From NCBI RefSeq assembly GCF_029872155.1, contig NZ_JARXLA010000003.1, positions 310,001 through 374,000 on the forward strand: DNA of 64,000 nt. The letters are read 5' to 3'. Shown piece by piece: positions 28,430 through 39,160 of this stretch (positions are counted from its first letter, which is position 1; each line of letters starts with the position of its first letter). This stretch comes from Hyphomicrobium sp. D-2 (lineage in GTDB: Bacteria > Pseudomonadota > Alphaproteobacteria > Rhizobiales > Hyphomicrobiaceae). The notes beneath the pieces were generated by a model that saw nothing but the letters and a program-made list of their open reading frames with translations, was not told where the DNA came from and searched no databases. The position numbers were made by a program, and so were the translations under genes.

Positions 28430-29173
28430 TTGAGCGGCGAGGAAACCGTCACAGCGGCGGTGCTGGTGATCGGCGACGAAATTCTGTCCGGCCGCACGCC
28501 GGATCGCAATATCAACTACATCGCAGCCCACATGACCAGCATCGGTATTCGTCTGCGCGAAGTGCGCGTAGTGGCCGATGATGAGCGCGATATCGTTGAT
28601 GCCGTGAATGCTCTGCGCGCGCGCTACACGTATCTCATCACCACCGGCGGCATAGGCCCGACGCACGACGACATAACAGCTGATGCAATTGCAAAGGCGC
28701 TAGGCGTGCCGATCGATCACGACCCGCGCGCGGTGGAACTGCTGGAAGCTTACTTCGTCCGTCGCGGCGTTACGTCGACGCCAGCGCGCATGCGCATGGC
28801 GCGCATTCCCCATGGCGCAGAACTTATCGCCAATCCTGTTTCAGTCGCTCCGGGCTTCATGATCGACAATGTCATCGTGCTCGCGGGCGTGCCGGATGTG
28901 ATGCAGGTGATGCTCGATGACGTGACGGTGAGACTGCGCACAGGCGCGAAAATGTTAACCGCAACGATCAAACTTTCGCGGCCCGAAGGTGATGTTGCTG
29001 ATCTGTTCGCTGCGCATCAACAAGCATTTCCCGATGTTGCTATGGGCAGCTATCCATCGTTTGCCGATGGAGTGATCTCCACGCAACTTGTTCTGCGATC
29101 TACAGATTCTGAAATGCTGGAGCGCGCAAAACAGGGTTTGCTGGCGCAGCTCAACAGTCGTGGAATGGTTTAA
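28430..29173 (+). CDS. MoaB/CinA-type molybdopterin-binding domain protein
   Basis: This protein of about 247 residues contains one MoCF-biosynthesis (MPT-binding) domain: TAAVLVIGDEILSGRTPDRN at the start, TYLITTGGIGPTHDDIT in the middle, and VAPGFMIDNVIVLAGVPDVM as in the N-terminal half of CinA. The C-terminal amidase half of CinA is absent, as in many alphaproteobacterial relatives. The real activity is unknown; it may be a nucleotide or molybdopterin hydrolase (inference). The TTG at 28430 has GGAGAG 5 nt upstream and is preferred to an ATG at 28412 without a ribosome site. Confidence 0.88.
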   Translation: MSGEETVTAAVLVIGDEILSGRTPDRNINYIAAHMTSIGIRLREVRVVADDERDIVDAVNALRARYTYLITTGGIGPTHDDITADAIAKALGVPIDHDPRAVELLEAYFVRRGVTSTPARMRMARIPHGAELIANPVSVAPGFMIDNVIVLAGVPDVMQVMLDDVTVRLRTGAKMLTATIKLSRPEGDVADLFAAHQQAFPDVAMGSYPSFADGVISTQLVLRSTDSEMLERAKQGLLAQLNSRGMV

Positions 29174-29338
29174 AAGTAGCGGCCTTGCGTCGCACTGACC
29201 GCATTAACTAGTGATTCGCCATCGTATTTCCGCTTCCTGCTGTTCCGACAGTGCCGCTCCGGGGGGTGTGGAGGTAGAACTCACGTGTTCTGCGACCCGT
29301 TCTCGCGGCGAACGGATAAACAGATACGGAGTTCTGCA

Positions 29339-30700
29339 ATGGCGTGGAGTACGTCCACCTGGGCGAAGCGAATTCGCCTTGTGTGCATCGCCTCGATCGC
29401 ACCGGCGATCACTGCGATGGCCATTCCTGCAACCGTCATATCGTCAGCCGAGGCGAAGACGCCGGGTAAGACCTATTGCTTCGTTGGCAAGTGCCATCGC
29501 GTGAAGACGATCGCGGAAACCGAAGCACTCGTCGGTAAAGAGCAATCAGTTGTCGCCTCTCACTATGACGACTGTAAGAAGGATCGCTACAACCCTTGCG
29601 GTCTGACATCGTCGGGTGAGCGTTTCCATCCCGATCGTCCCGATAACACCGCAAGCCCGGTTTATCCTGACGGCACCACGTTGCTGGTCTGGAATCCCAA
29701 CAACAAGCGCGCGCTTGTTGTTCGCGTGAACAACGCCGGGCCCTATTGGGGTAATCGCACGCTTGATCTTTCTCGCGCCGCTGCTGAAAAACTCGGCTTC
29801 GCCGGGCAGGGCGTTGCAAAGCTCAAGATGAAAGTCGTCAAGGCGCCAGAAGCGCACGAAGCGCGCTACAAAAAGAACCGTAACTATGATCCGGTTCCCG
29901 GCGACATTGGCCAGTATGCAAGCATCACCGATGCGCATCGCGGCATGGCTGTTGTGATGGCGTTCAAGGCCACGACCGGTTCGCCGTTCGCGCCGGTCAC
30001 GACTGCGAATGCGTTCGCAGGCCAGACGGTTGGTTCCGCGCGTCTGCTCGTTGCCGAAGCGCCGCAAGCTATCGGCCGCATCACGACAGTTGCCTATTCT
30101 GCACCGAATACGCCTCTGGCTTTCGGTGGTTTCCGCACCCAGAGCCGCGCTGTGCGCAGCGCTGCAAGCTCGCTCGGTTCGGAGCACAGCCTGGGTAAGG
30201 CCAACCGTGCCGAGTGGGATGAGGATGGCGTTGTCGATGGTCCGGTGCGTCTGTCGCAGGATCTCGTGACGGCGTCGATCGCAACACCGCCCGTTGCAGA
30301 CAAATCGCAAGCCGTGAAGTCGGTAGCCACCTCAGATAAGGCCGAAGCAAAGTCGAAGTCGGCTGCAAAATCTGCCAAGAAGTCTGACAAGGCGCGCATC
30401 GCAGCCGCTGTCTACGCCGACACACCAAAGCCTGAGGCGAGCAAGAGTTCGTCGAAGAAGCAGGACGACAGCAGCAAAGCGGAAAAGTCTGGCGCGAAGG
30501 TCGAGAAGAAATCGACATCCAAGTCGCGGAAGTCTGCGAAGTCCAAGCGCGGCAGCGGATCAAAGAGCAAGGTCGCCAACTACGAGAGCCGTGGCGGCAG
30601 CTACTACGGCTCGTCCTACGGCAACAGCTATTCGGACCGCAGTTACACGTCGAGCCGCAGCGCTGGCCAGCTCATGTCGGATAACCTGCGCCGACTATAA
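29339..30700 (+). CDS. RlpA-like septal ring protein with basic repetitive tail
   Basis: This exported protein of about 453 residues has a signal peptide (RIRLVCIASIAPAIT... SSAEA) and then an RlpA-like double-psi beta-barrel domain at about residues 65-165: QSVVASHYDD, GLTSSGERFHPDRP, TLLVWNPNNKRALVVRVNNAGPYW (read in parts) and LDLSRAAAEKLGF. RlpA proteins act on peptidoglycan at the septum, some as lytic transglycosylases. The C-terminal 150 residues are Lys-, Ser- and Ala-rich, ending in Tyr-rich SYYGSSYG and RSAGQLM. No SPOR domain is visible. ATG 29339 has GGAG about 7 nt upstream. Confidence 0.85.
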   Translation: MAWSTSTWAKRIRLVCIASIAPAITAMAIPATVISSAEAKTPGKTYCFVGKCHRVKTIAETEALVGKEQSVVASHYDDCKKDRYNPCGLTSSGERFHPDRPDNTASPVYPDGTTLLVWNPNNKRALVVRVNNAGPYWGNRTLDLSRAAAEKLGFAGQGVAKLKMKVVKAPEAHEARYKKNRNYDPVPGDIGQYASITDAHRGMAVVMAFKATTGSPFAPVTTANAFAGQTVGSARLLVAEAPQAIGRITTVAYSAPNTPLAFGGFRTQSRAVRSAASSLGSEHSLGKANRAEWDEDGVVDGPVRLSQDLVTASIATPPVADKSQAVKSVATSDKAEAKSKSAAKSAKKSDKARIAAAVYADTPKPEASKSSSKKQDDSSKAEKSGAKVEKKSTSKSRKSAKSKRGSGSKSKVANYESRGGSYYGSSYGNSYSDRSYTSSRSAGQLMSDNLRRL

Positions 30701-30811
30701 CGCAGGCGGTTGAACGGGGAGTTTCGCTGCAACCAGTGCTCCGCTCGTTTGCGGGGTGCCGGTTGCAGCGCCTGGCCTGGCGGCGACATCCGTGTTCGCG
30801 TGCGGTTTCAC

Positions 30812-30844
30812 AAACAGAAAACGCTCCGATTTGCATCGGAGCGT
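30812..30844 (-). terminator. Rho-independent terminator, minus strand
   Basis: A perfect 10-bp stem (ACGCTCCGAT/ATCGGAGCGT) with a 4-base loop. On the minus strand it is followed by TTTTCTGTTTG. It ends the 30873-31490 gene and may also stop read-through from the RlpA-like gene. Confidence 0.8.
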
Positions 30845-30872
30845 ATAAGCCTTCACCGTTTCTGATGCGTAA

Positions 30873-31490
30873 TCAGCGCAGCAGGAATGCTGGCAGGTCG
30901 AACGCGGCTGTTTCACCCTGCTTCTCGAAGCGGAAGAACAGCTCGTACTCGGCTTCGAGCGTGTCGAGAAACTTCGCGACCAGGTCGAGCAGGGCGCCGA
31001 GCGGAATACGCTTGGCGATGAGGAAGTCTTCGCTGGCGCATAGCGGCGCGGTGTCCGACAGTGTCGGTGCATCGGCGGCGATCATGCCGCGACTGCGCAC
31101 GTAGCTGATCAGGCTGTCGCCGGCATCGAAGTCGGTGCCGCTGACATCTGCGCATTCCGCAACGGCGTCGAGCAGGATCGCGGTGCCGGAAAGGTAAAGC
31201 TTGGCCATGAATGCGAAGTTTTCTTCGCTTTCGGCAACCTCAGCTGCCCACTCGCGCCCCTTCAGGATGCGCGACAGCAAGGCCAGCTCGAACGTGCGGA
31301 TGCGCTCGATGGCTTCGCGCTGACCGGCGCGCAGCTCAGCGATGCGCTCGGCTTCGCGTGGCGGCGGACCGGACCAGATGTAAAGCACGCTGGTCAGATC
31401 TTCGCCGGCAGCCAGCGCAGCATCCAGGTGCTCAGCCAGCAGATAGACGCTGACAGGCGCCTCGTAGCGCGAGATCCTGGTATCAGTCAT
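30873..31490 (-). CDS. Conserved-looking hypothetical cytosolic protein
   Basis: The 205-residue protein is mainly helical by pattern, with no signal or membrane segment. Segments such as RAGQREAIERIRTFELALLSRI and GALLDLVAKFLDTLEAEYELFF suggest two or three long amphipathic helices. It begins TDTRISRYEAPVSVYLLAEHL. I do not recognise a family and assign no function. The ATG at 31490 has AGGA 7 nt upstream. A strong terminator follows. It sits downstream of nrdJ on the same strand, but nrdJ has its own terminator, so it is probably an independent unit. Confidence 0.75.
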   Translation of the reverse strand: MTDTRISRYEAPVSVYLLAEHLDAALAAGEDLTSVLYIWSGPPPREAERIAELRAGQREAIERIRTFELALLSRILKGREWAAEVAESEENFAFMAKLYLSGTAILLDAVAECADVSGTDFDAGDSLISYVRSRGMIAADAPTLSDTAPLCASEDFLIAKRIPLGALLDLVAKFLDTLEAEYELFFRFEKQGETAAFDLPAFLLR

Positions 31491-31616
31491 TGCACGTCCT
31501 GCACATCATTCCCCAATTTGGGATGGTGCTGTGATTCTCCCTTAGCTGCACCGTATGTCCCCAATCTGTCCACAGGTCGGCCGTGTTGCGGCGGAGCTTG
31601 AATTCGGATGCGAAGG

Positions 31617-31656
31617 CGTAAAACACAAAGGGCGCGCGATGGTTTCGCGCGCCCTT
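31617..31656 (-). terminator. Rho-independent terminator of nrdJ
   Basis: On the minus strand a 12-bp perfect stem (AAGGGCGCGCGA and its complement, loop AACCA) is followed by TGTGTTTT. It lies about 20 bases beyond the nrdJ stop. Confidence 0.85.
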
Positions 31657-31673
31657 CGCTTATTTCATGCCGA

Positions 31674-34600
31674 TCACGAGCAGCCCGATGTGCCGCCGCA
31701 GGTGTCGCACTTCAAGCACGTGCCGTTACGCACCAGCGTGAAGTTTCCGCATTCGCGGCAGGCTTCACCCTCATAGCCACGGATGCGTGCTTCAGCGCGC
31801 AGATCGGCGTCGCGGGTGCGCACTGAAACCTCGGTGCGCTTCAGCGTCGTCTGCGAATACATCACCGATGTATCGGCCTTCAGCGCCGTGGCCCCATCCG
31901 TCACCGGATAAACCGCGGTGTCGGTTTCGACGGTTGGATAACGGGCGGTGAGATCGGTGTAACCGCCGGCATCATCGCTTGCTGCGCGTCCGCCCGAGGC
32001 AAGCCGCAGGTTGCCGCGCATGAAGCCCTTCGAAACAACCTTGGTCACCTGCTCCGGCAGATCGAGCGCCAGTGCCTCGTCGGTTTCTTCGTCGGAGGAA
32101 CCGAGCCCGGTTTCGCCAACGATCTCGCGTGGATCGACGTGCGCCAGATCGTGACGGCCGAGATAGGAAACAGCCAACTCGCGGAAGATGTAGTCCAGCA
32201 CCGACGTTGCGTTCTTGATCGTCTCGTTGCCGGTGACGAGGCCCGCCGGTTCGAAGCGCGTGAACGTGAACGCCTCGACGAACTCTTCCAGCGGCACGCC
32301 GTATTGCAGACCCAGCGAGATAGCGATGGCGAAGTTGTTCATCAGCGACCGGAAGGCAGCGCCTTCCTTGTGCATGTCGATGAAGATTTCACCCAGCTTG
32401 CCGTCTTCGTATTCGCCGGTGTGCAGGTAGACCTTGTGGCCGCCAACGGTTGCCTTCTGCGTGTAGCTCTTGCGGCGGTTGGGCAGCTTCGTCCGTTCGC
32501 GGATGGCCGCGCGGCGCTCAGCTTCCTTCGCCTTGGTTTCAAGCTCGGCAACGCGCTTGGCCAGCGCTTCGGCGGCGGCAAGAGCACGCTGAAGCTGCGG
32601 CTTGTCGGCCAGCATCTGCTCGGCTGCTTCATCCTGCTCGTCAACGTCGTCGCCCAGCACCTGCGCGTTGAGCGGCTGTGAAAGCTTTGAGCCGTCGCGA
32701 TAGAGCGCGTTGGCCTTCAGCGCCAGCTTCCACGACAGCATGTAGGACGCCTTGCAGTCGTCTACCGTTGCTTCGTTCGGCATGTTGATGGTCTTGGAGA
32801 TCGCACCCGAAATGAACGGCTGCGCGGCGGCCATCATGTAGATGTGGCTGTCGACCGAGAGATAGCGCTTGCCCTTGCGGCCGCAGGGGTTGGCGCAATC
32901 GAACACCGGCAGGTGCTCGGTCTTCAGGTGAGGCGCGCCCTCAAGCGTCATCGCTCCGCAGACATGCTCGTTTGCGGCCTCGATGTCCTTCTTGGAGAAG
33001 CCGAGCGCGGTTAGAAGATCGAATGCCGGATCCTGCACGCGTTCAGCATCGATCTTCAGCTTGCTGACGACAAAGTCTTCGCCCAGCGTCCACTTGTTGA
33101 AGACGAATTTGATGTCGAATGCGCTTTCGAGTGCACCTTCAACCTTGGCCAGCGCAGCGTCGTCAAAGCCCTTGGCGCGTAGCGTCGAGGGGTTGATCGC
33201 CGGAGCCTGCGCCAGCGAGCCGTGGCCCACTGCATAGGCTTCGATCTCCGCGATCTCGCTTTCACGATAACCGAGTGTACGCAGCGCTTCGGGCACCGCG
33301 CGGTTGATGATCTTGAAGTAACCGCCGCCGGCAAGCTTCTTGAACTTCACCAGCGCGAAGTCTGGCTCGATGCCGGTGGTGTCGCAATCCATCACCAGAC
33401 CGATGGTGCCGGTGGGCGCGATAACGGTTGCCTGCGCGTTGCGATAGCCGTGGCGCTGACCAAGCGACAGGGCGTTATCCCAGGCGCGCTTGGCGGCTTC
33501 GATCAGCTCCACTTCCGGGCACGCATTGTGATCGAGCGGTACCGGTGCAATGGCGAGCTGCTCGTAACCCTCGCTCTGGCCATGGGCCGCGCGGCGATGG
33601 TTGCGCATCACGCGCAGCATGTCGGCGGCGTTGTCGTGATAGCCGGCGAAGGGCCCAAGCTCGCGCGCCATTTCTGCTGACGTGGCGTAGGCAACGCCGG
33701 TCATCACAGCGGAGATAGCACCGCAGGTCGCGCGGCCTTCGTCCGAGTCATAACCGATGCCGCCTGCCATCAGCAGACCGCCGATGTTGGCGAAGCCGAG
33801 GCCGAGCGTGCGGTAGCGATAGGATAGTTCGGCGATCTGGCGCGACGGGAACTGCGCCATCAGAACCGACACTTCCAGCACGATGGTCCACAGGCGGCAC
33901 GCGTGCTCGAAACCGGCGACGTCGAACGTACCGTCCTTACGGCGGAACAGCATCAGGTTGACCGATGCCAGGTTGCACGCCGTGTCGTCCAGGAACATGT
34001 ATTCCGAGCACGGATTTGATGCGCGGATCGGGCCGGACTGCGGGCAGGTGTGCCAGTCGTTGATGGTGGTGTGGAACTGGATGCCGGGATCTGCAGAAGC
34101 CCAGGCGGCATGGCCGATCTGCTCCCACAGATCACGGGCGCGCAGCGTCTTGTGCGGCTTGCCGTTGAGGCGGCTCGTCAGGTTCCATTCGCCATCTTCC
34201 TCGACACGGCGCAGGAACTCATCGGTGACGCGCACCGAGTTGTTCGAGTTCTGGCCCGAGACGGTGAGATAGGCTTCTGAATCCCAATCGGTGTCGTAGG
34301 TCGCAAAGTCGATGTTGGTGTAGCCCTGCCGCGCGAACTGGATCACGCGATAGACGTAATTCATCGGCACGTCGTCGCGGCGCGCTTCCTTGATGGCGCG
34401 CTTCAGCGCCGGATTCTTGGCCGGATCGAAGCAGGCGTCACCATCGGCGTCGCAGTTCACGCAGGCCTTCATCACCGCCTGCAGGCGCTTCTGGCAGATC
34501 TTGGAACCGGTGACGAGCGCAGCAACCTTCTGCTCCTCCTTCACCTTCCAGTTGATGTATTCCTCGATGTCCGGATGGTCGACATCCACCACCACCATCT

Positions 34601-35435
34601 TGGCGGCGCGACGCGTGGTGCCGCCCGACTTGATGGCGCCCGCAGCGCGATCGCCGATCTTCAGGAAGCTCATCAGCCCTGACGACTTGCCACCGCCGGA
34701 AAGCTTCTCGTTGGCGCCGCGCAGGCTGGAGAAATTGGAGCCGGTGCCCGAGCCGTACTTGAACAGGCGCGCCTCGCGCACCCACAGATCCATGATGCCG
34801 TTCTCGTTGACGAGATCGTCCTCGACCGACTGGATGAAGCAGGCATGCGGCTGCGGATGCTCATAGGCCGAGGCCGAGAGCGTCAGTTCGCCGGTCTGAT
34901 AATCGACGTACATGTGGCCCTGGCCGGGGCCGTCGATGCCATAGGCCCAGTGCAGACCGGTGTTGAACCACTGCGGGCTGTTGGGCGCCGCCATCTGCAT
35001 GGCGAGCATGTAGCGCATCTCGTCGAAGAATGCGTGCGCGTCTTCCTCGGTGGTGAAGTAGCCGCCCTTGAGGCCCCAATAGGTCCATGTGCCGGCAAGG
35101 CGATCGAACACCTGGCGGGCATCGTTTTCGCCGCCAAAGCGCTCGTCCTGCGCCAGTTTGGCCAGCGCGTCCTGATCGGGCGCCGAGCGCCAGGCCCATG
35201 ACGGAATCTGCGTCTCTTCCACCTTCTTCAGGTGGCGGGCGACTCCGGCCTTGCGGAAATACTTCTGCGCCAGAATGTCGGCAGCGACCTGGCTCCACTG
35301 CGCCGGCACCATGAAGCCTTCCAGCCGGAAGACAACAGAACCGTCGGGGTTCTTGATTTCGCTCGTCGCGCGGCGAAATTCGATGGTGTCGTACGGCGAG
35401 GTGCCTGCAGTCGTGAAGCGCCGCGTAATCTTCAT
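31674..35435 (-). CDS. nrdJ: Adenosylcobalamin-dependent class II ribonucleotide reductase
   Basis: NrdJ makes deoxyribonucleotides without oxygen, using coenzyme B12 to generate a thiyl radical. The 1253-residue chain shows [12 protein letters not shown] near the N-terminus, [38 protein letters not shown] (the active-site region), [23 protein letters not shown], and a C-terminal Cys-rich tail ([23 protein letters not shown]) typical of the family's thiol-recycling end. A Lys/Glu-rich linker sits at about residues 950-1010. I do not recognise a cobalamin riboswitch upstream. NrdR, the usual RNR repressor, is encoded at 47249. The ATG at 35435 opens MKITRRF, typical for the family. Confidence 0.96.
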   Translation of the reverse strand: MKITRRFTTAGTSPYDTIEFRRATSEIKNPDGSVVFRLEGFMVPAQWSQVAADILAQKYFRKAGVARHLKKVEETQIPSWAWRSAPDQDALAKLAQDERFGGENDARQVFDRLAGTWTYWGLKGGYFTTEEDAHAFFDEMRYMLAMQMAAPNSPQWFNTGLHWAYGIDGPGQGHMYVDYQTGELTLSASAYEHPQPHACFIQSVEDDLVNENGIMDLWVREARLFKYGSGTGSNFSSLRGANEKLSGGGKSSGLMSFLKIGDRAAGAIKSGGTTRRAAKMVVVDVDHPDIEEYINWKVKEEQKVAALVTGSKICQKRLQAVMKACVNCDADGDACFDPAKNPALKRAIKEARRDDVPMNYVYRVIQFARQGYTNIDFATYDTDWDSEAYLTVSGQNSNNSVRVTDEFLRRVEEDGEWNLTSRLNGKPHKTLRARDLWEQIGHAAWASADPGIQFHTTINDWHTCPQSGPIRASNPCSEYMFLDDTACNLASVNLMLFRRKDGTFDVAGFEHACRLWTIVLEVSVLMAQFPSRQIAELSYRYRTLGLGFANIGGLLMAGGIGYDSDEGRATCGAISAVMTGVAYATSAEMARELGPFAGYHDNAADMLRVMRNHRRAAHGQSEGYEQLAIAPVPLDHNACPEVELIEAAKRAWDNALSLGQRHGYRNAQATVIAPTGTIGLVMDCDTTGIEPDFALVKFKKLAGGGYFKIINRAVPEALRTLGYRESEIAEIEAYAVGHGSLAQAPAINPSTLRAKGFDDAALAKVEGALESAFDIKFVFNKWTLGEDFVVSKLKIDAERVQDPAFDLLTALGFSKKDIEAANEHVCGAMTLEGAPHLKTEHLPVFDCANPCGRKGKRYLSVDSHIYMMAAAQPFISGAISKTINMPNEATVDDCKASYMLSWKLALKANALYRDGSKLSQPLNAQVLGDDVDEQDEAAEQMLADKPQLQRALAAAEALAKRVAELETKAKEAERRAAIRERTKLPNRRKSYTQKATVGGHKVYLHTGEYEDGKLGEIFIDMHKEGAAFRSLMNNFAIAISLGLQYGVPLEEFVEAFTFTRFEPAGLVTGNETIKNATSVLDYIFRELAVSYLGRHDLAHVDPREIVGETGLGSSDEETDEALALDLPEQVTKVVSKGFMRGNLRLASGGRAASDDAGGYTDLTARYPTVETDTAVYPVTDGATALKADTSVMYSQTTLKRTEVSVRTRDADLRAEARIRGYEGEACRECGNFTLVRNGTCLKCDTCGGTSGCS

Positions 35436-36050
35436 TAGTGTCCCCCGAATGGTCCGTGGCCGGCGCCTACGCAGCTACAATTGGCGCGATACAATTAGGT
35501 GGCGATGCCGTTCCCGGCGCCGCCGCTGGTTACTCGGTGCACGACAGATCCCTTGCAGGCGCATTAGGGGTGCGCTCGCTCTTTAAGTTTTTATTTTTCA
35601 AGGGAACGGGTCCTCAGACCCAACGCGTACCAATGTGCCGACGGCCAGGGACAACTGCCCCTTGGCGCTACCCCTACAAGAGGTTCCGCCACGTCGCCGC
35701 GACACCCCCTCAAGTTGGCTCGATTCGAGGGTGAGGTCTAGCACTAGTATGGTTGTCGCCACATCGGCACCAGCAACCTACTAGATGTAGATATCTGCAG
35801 CATAACCGCTGGAGAACCGGTGGATTTCCTGTGGGATATGCTGCAGACCGGCGTCAGGATGTGCTTATAAGGGGCGCATCGGGCGGGTGTGCAGAGTTGG
35901 GGACCCAATTCATCCAGTCTAGGGTGAGTCTGCCGGGGTACCCTGTGGCCGATCTGCCGCGCATCCCGAAAGACGTGATTGGATTGCCGCCGCGGCCGAT
36001 ATCGGCCATGGTGCAACCGCGAACAAAGACACGGGGATTTGGTCCGGAAC
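35436..36050. other. 615-base intergenic region upstream of nrdJ and NDUFA12
   Basis: This gap lies between divergent genes. It contains a repeated word (TACAATT at about 35475 and again at about 35490), a short hairpin (GGGTC-CTCA-GACCC near 35610) beside an AT-rich run (about 35582-35602), and GC-rich stretches without a coding pattern. I checked for tRNA, cobalamin riboswitch, tmRNA and SRP RNA and recognise none. It probably holds both promoters and could hold a small RNA. Confidence 0.45.
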
Positions 36051-36455
36051 ATGGGCTTTTTCAGCGAGATCTTCTGCTGGTGGGGTGGCAACACCTTGGG
36101 CACGCGCCTCACGCTCTGGCGTAAGGGGCACCACATCGGAACCGACGAGTTCGGCAACCGGTACTACGAGCAGAAAAAGGGCGTTGGGCCGCTGGGCCGT
36201 CCGCGCCGCTGGGTCACCTATAAGGGCTTTGCCGATGCCTCGAAGGTGCCGGCGGGCTGGTTCGGCTGGCTGCACTATACTTATGACACGCCGCCGTCGG
36301 AGCAGAACTATCAGCCGCGCCCCTGGCAGCGGCCGCATATGATGAACCAGACCGGCACCGCCAACGCTTACCGGCCGCCGGGCTCGATCCTTGGTGAAGC
36401 CAAGCGGCCCACGGGTACGGCTGACTACAAGCCCTGGCGCCCAGAAGCGGGCTGA
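36051..36455 (+). CDS. NDUFA12-type NADH:ubiquinone oxidoreductase subunit
   Basis: This 134-residue protein is a homologue of the eukaryotic complex I accessory subunit NDUFA12 (B17.2), found in alphaproteobacterial complex I. Family features are GTRLTLWRKG, HIGTDEFGNRYYE, RRWVTYKGFADASKVPAGWFGWLHYTYDTPP (conserved W-H core), a Pro-rich middle with WQRPHMMNQTGT, and ending YKPWRPEAG. It binds the membrane-side arm of complex I at the inner membrane. The ATG at 36051 is the family start. A DUF2155 gene follows on the same strand, a pairing frequent in this class. Confidence 0.95.
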   Translation: MGFFSEIFCWWGGNTLGTRLTLWRKGHHIGTDEFGNRYYEQKKGVGPLGRPRRWVTYKGFADASKVPAGWFGWLHYTYDTPPSEQNYQPRPWQRPHMMNQTGTANAYRPPGSILGEAKRPTGTADYKPWRPEAG

Positions 36456-36571
36456 TCGGAGCGGGCTCGGGCTGGTCACGGGGTGCGGGGTATTCAAACT
36501 TCGGCCGCACTCAAGGCGCAGGCATTGGGGCACCTCGGGGCGTCAGCCGCCAATATGATCGACGATAGGGA

Positions 36572-37096
36572 ATGATCAGTATCGCCAGCTCACGGCAGCG
36601 CTTTTGTTTCACCGCGACAGCCCTTTGCGCTGTGGCGCTGTTCGGCCTGCCGGGTGAGGCCCGCGCGGATCGTATTGAAAATCAGGTGGCCGTGTTCTCC
36701 GCGCTCGACAAGGTGACGGCGCGGACGTCGAAATTCGAAGTGCCGCTCAATTCCACGGTGCAGTTCGGAGCTCTCAAGGTCACGCCGCGCGTGTGCTATT
36801 CGCGCCCGCCCGAGGAGCAGCCGAAGACGACCTCATTCGTCGAAGTCGAGGAAGTACAACTCGACGGCGAGGAAAAGCGCATTTTCAGCGGCTGGATGTT
36901 TGCTGAAAGCCCCGGCCTCAATGCGGTCGAGCATCCGGTGTTCGACGTCTGGCTGGCTGAATGCCAGAAGCCGCGCGGCTCGTTCGCGCAGCGTGGCAAT
37001 GCGGGTGATGCGGCAGCTGGCGCCGCTGCTGCGGGCGAAGAAATGCCGCCCGCCGAAGATGATTTCTTCCAGCCACGCCGCCGCGTACGCCGCTAA
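36572..37096 (+). CDS. DUF2155 exported protein
   Basis: This 174-residue exported protein has a signal peptide (TATALCAVALFGLPGEARA) and a DUF2155 domain at about residues 45-130: AVFSALDKVTARTSKFEVPL, FGALKVTPRVCYSRPPEE, IFSGWMFAESPGLNAVEHPVFDVWLAEC. The two Cys could form a disulfide in the periplasm. The tail is Ala- and acid-rich, then RRRVRR. The family has no assigned function but is conserved beside NDUFA12 in many alphaproteobacteria. The ATG at 36572 follows AGGGA with very short spacing. Confidence 0.9.
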   Translation: MISIASSRQRFCFTATALCAVALFGLPGEARADRIENQVAVFSALDKVTARTSKFEVPLNSTVQFGALKVTPRVCYSRPPEEQPKTTSFVEVEEVQLDGEEKRIFSGWMFAESPGLNAVEHPVFDVWLAECQKPRGSFAQRGNAGDAAAGAAAAGEEMPPAEDDFFQPRRRVRR

Positions 37097-37139
37097 ACAC
37101 CCGATCGTCGATGTGGGCCTGTGCCGACGGGACGATGCA

Positions 37140-37721
37140 TCACGCGAAGCCGCGGCCTTGCTCGTCCAGCGCTTCCGGCTCCCGACCCAGCCACTTCTTG
37201 GAAATCGCGCGCCAGGTTTTTAGACGCTCCCACTTGGGTTCGGGTTCGTTCGTATCCTCATCGGTCAGGAACGGATTGGGGAAGAACAGCGCGATCATCG
37301 ACATGCCCTTGCCGTTCCACATCTCAAAGCCCCACGTCACCGGATGGCGCTCGCGCGTCAGCGCGCGGAAGATGATGGCGCGCGATGGACGGCGCGGTTC
37401 CAGATGCTCGGTCGTTTCTTCGGGTCCATCAACGCACAGATGGAAGTGGCCGCCCTTGCTGAAGAAGATCGTCAGGTAGCCGCCGGAAACTGAGAAGCGG
37501 CTCGGCCCAGCGGCGCACATGATCTCGTAGGCGGCGCCGGGCACGAGCGGTCCGTAACGCAGCTCCTGCCAGTGGTTTTCGAACACGTCGGTGAAAAACG
37601 CGATCAGAAAATCCTTGGTGACCGGCAGTTCCCATTCCTGCCGCAGCGCCACGCCACCGCATCCGCCGGCCTTGATCTCCTTCGGTTCGGGATCGATGTT
37701 CCAGCGTTGCGGCATGTCCAT
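37140..37721 (-). CDS. Hypothetical cytosolic protein
   Basis: This 193-residue protein has no signal peptide and no membrane helix. Its sequence, with WELPVTKDFLIAFFTDVFENHW, SVSGGYLTIFFSKGGHFHLCVDGP and WGFEMWNGKGMSMIALFFPNPF, suggests a compact alpha/beta fold with a conserved-looking Gly- and aromatic-rich core. I do not recognise a family. The only Cys residues are in GGCGG, IMCAAG and HLCVDG. It is convergent with the DUF2155 gene and separate from hemB, which lies about 220 bases downstream on the same strand. Confidence 0.75.
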   Translation of the reverse strand: MDMPQRWNIDPEPKEIKAGGCGGVALRQEWELPVTKDFLIAFFTDVFENHWQELRYGPLVPGAAYEIMCAAGPSRFSVSGGYLTIFFSKGGHFHLCVDGPEETTEHLEPRRPSRAIIFRALTRERHPVTWGFEMWNGKGMSMIALFFPNPFLTDEDTNEPEPKWERLKTWRAISKKWLGREPEALDEQGRGFA

Positions 37722-37873
37722 TGGAAAGCTCCAGTCTGGCGCTGGTCAAAGCTGGATCAGCGCGGCTATCGGATAAGTCGGGATTGTTATAGCCAACGTC
37801 GCGCGCAGATGCAGCCGCGTACGGCGCAAGCGGATGCTGAAACTGCAAAGTCTGTAACAACATCAATTCGCTG

Positions 37874-37912
37874 ATTTGCAAAACGCAGCCGCGGCGGACT
37901 GCGCAGCTGCGT
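37874..37912 (-). terminator. Possible terminator downstream of the 37140-37721 unit or hemB
   Basis: Minus-strand reading gives ACGCAGC and its complement GCTGCGT around a 16-base GC-rich loop, followed by TTTTGC. It lies just beyond the hemB stop (37943), the expected place for its terminator. The T-run is short, so confidence is moderate. Confidence 0.5.
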
Positions 37913-37942
37913 GTCAGTGCGATCAGCTTTCGCGCTTAGCCT

Positions 37943-39097
<1,155 letters not shown>

Positions 39098-39160
39098 TCA
39101 GACCGTACACCGGACGCGATGATCCATGCGCGGTCGCTCTCGTTCAAGGGCTCCCAGCGA

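Noticed and set aside
35600-35735. Possible tRNA-like GGCTCGATTCGAG word upstream of nrdJ
   Set aside because: No matching acceptor stem or anticodon arm can be built around it.
35436-36050. Cobalamin riboswitch upstream of nrdJ
   Set aside because: I looked for the B12-box and its GCCACTG-type core on the nrdJ strand and could not recognise them. A covariance-model search would be decisive.
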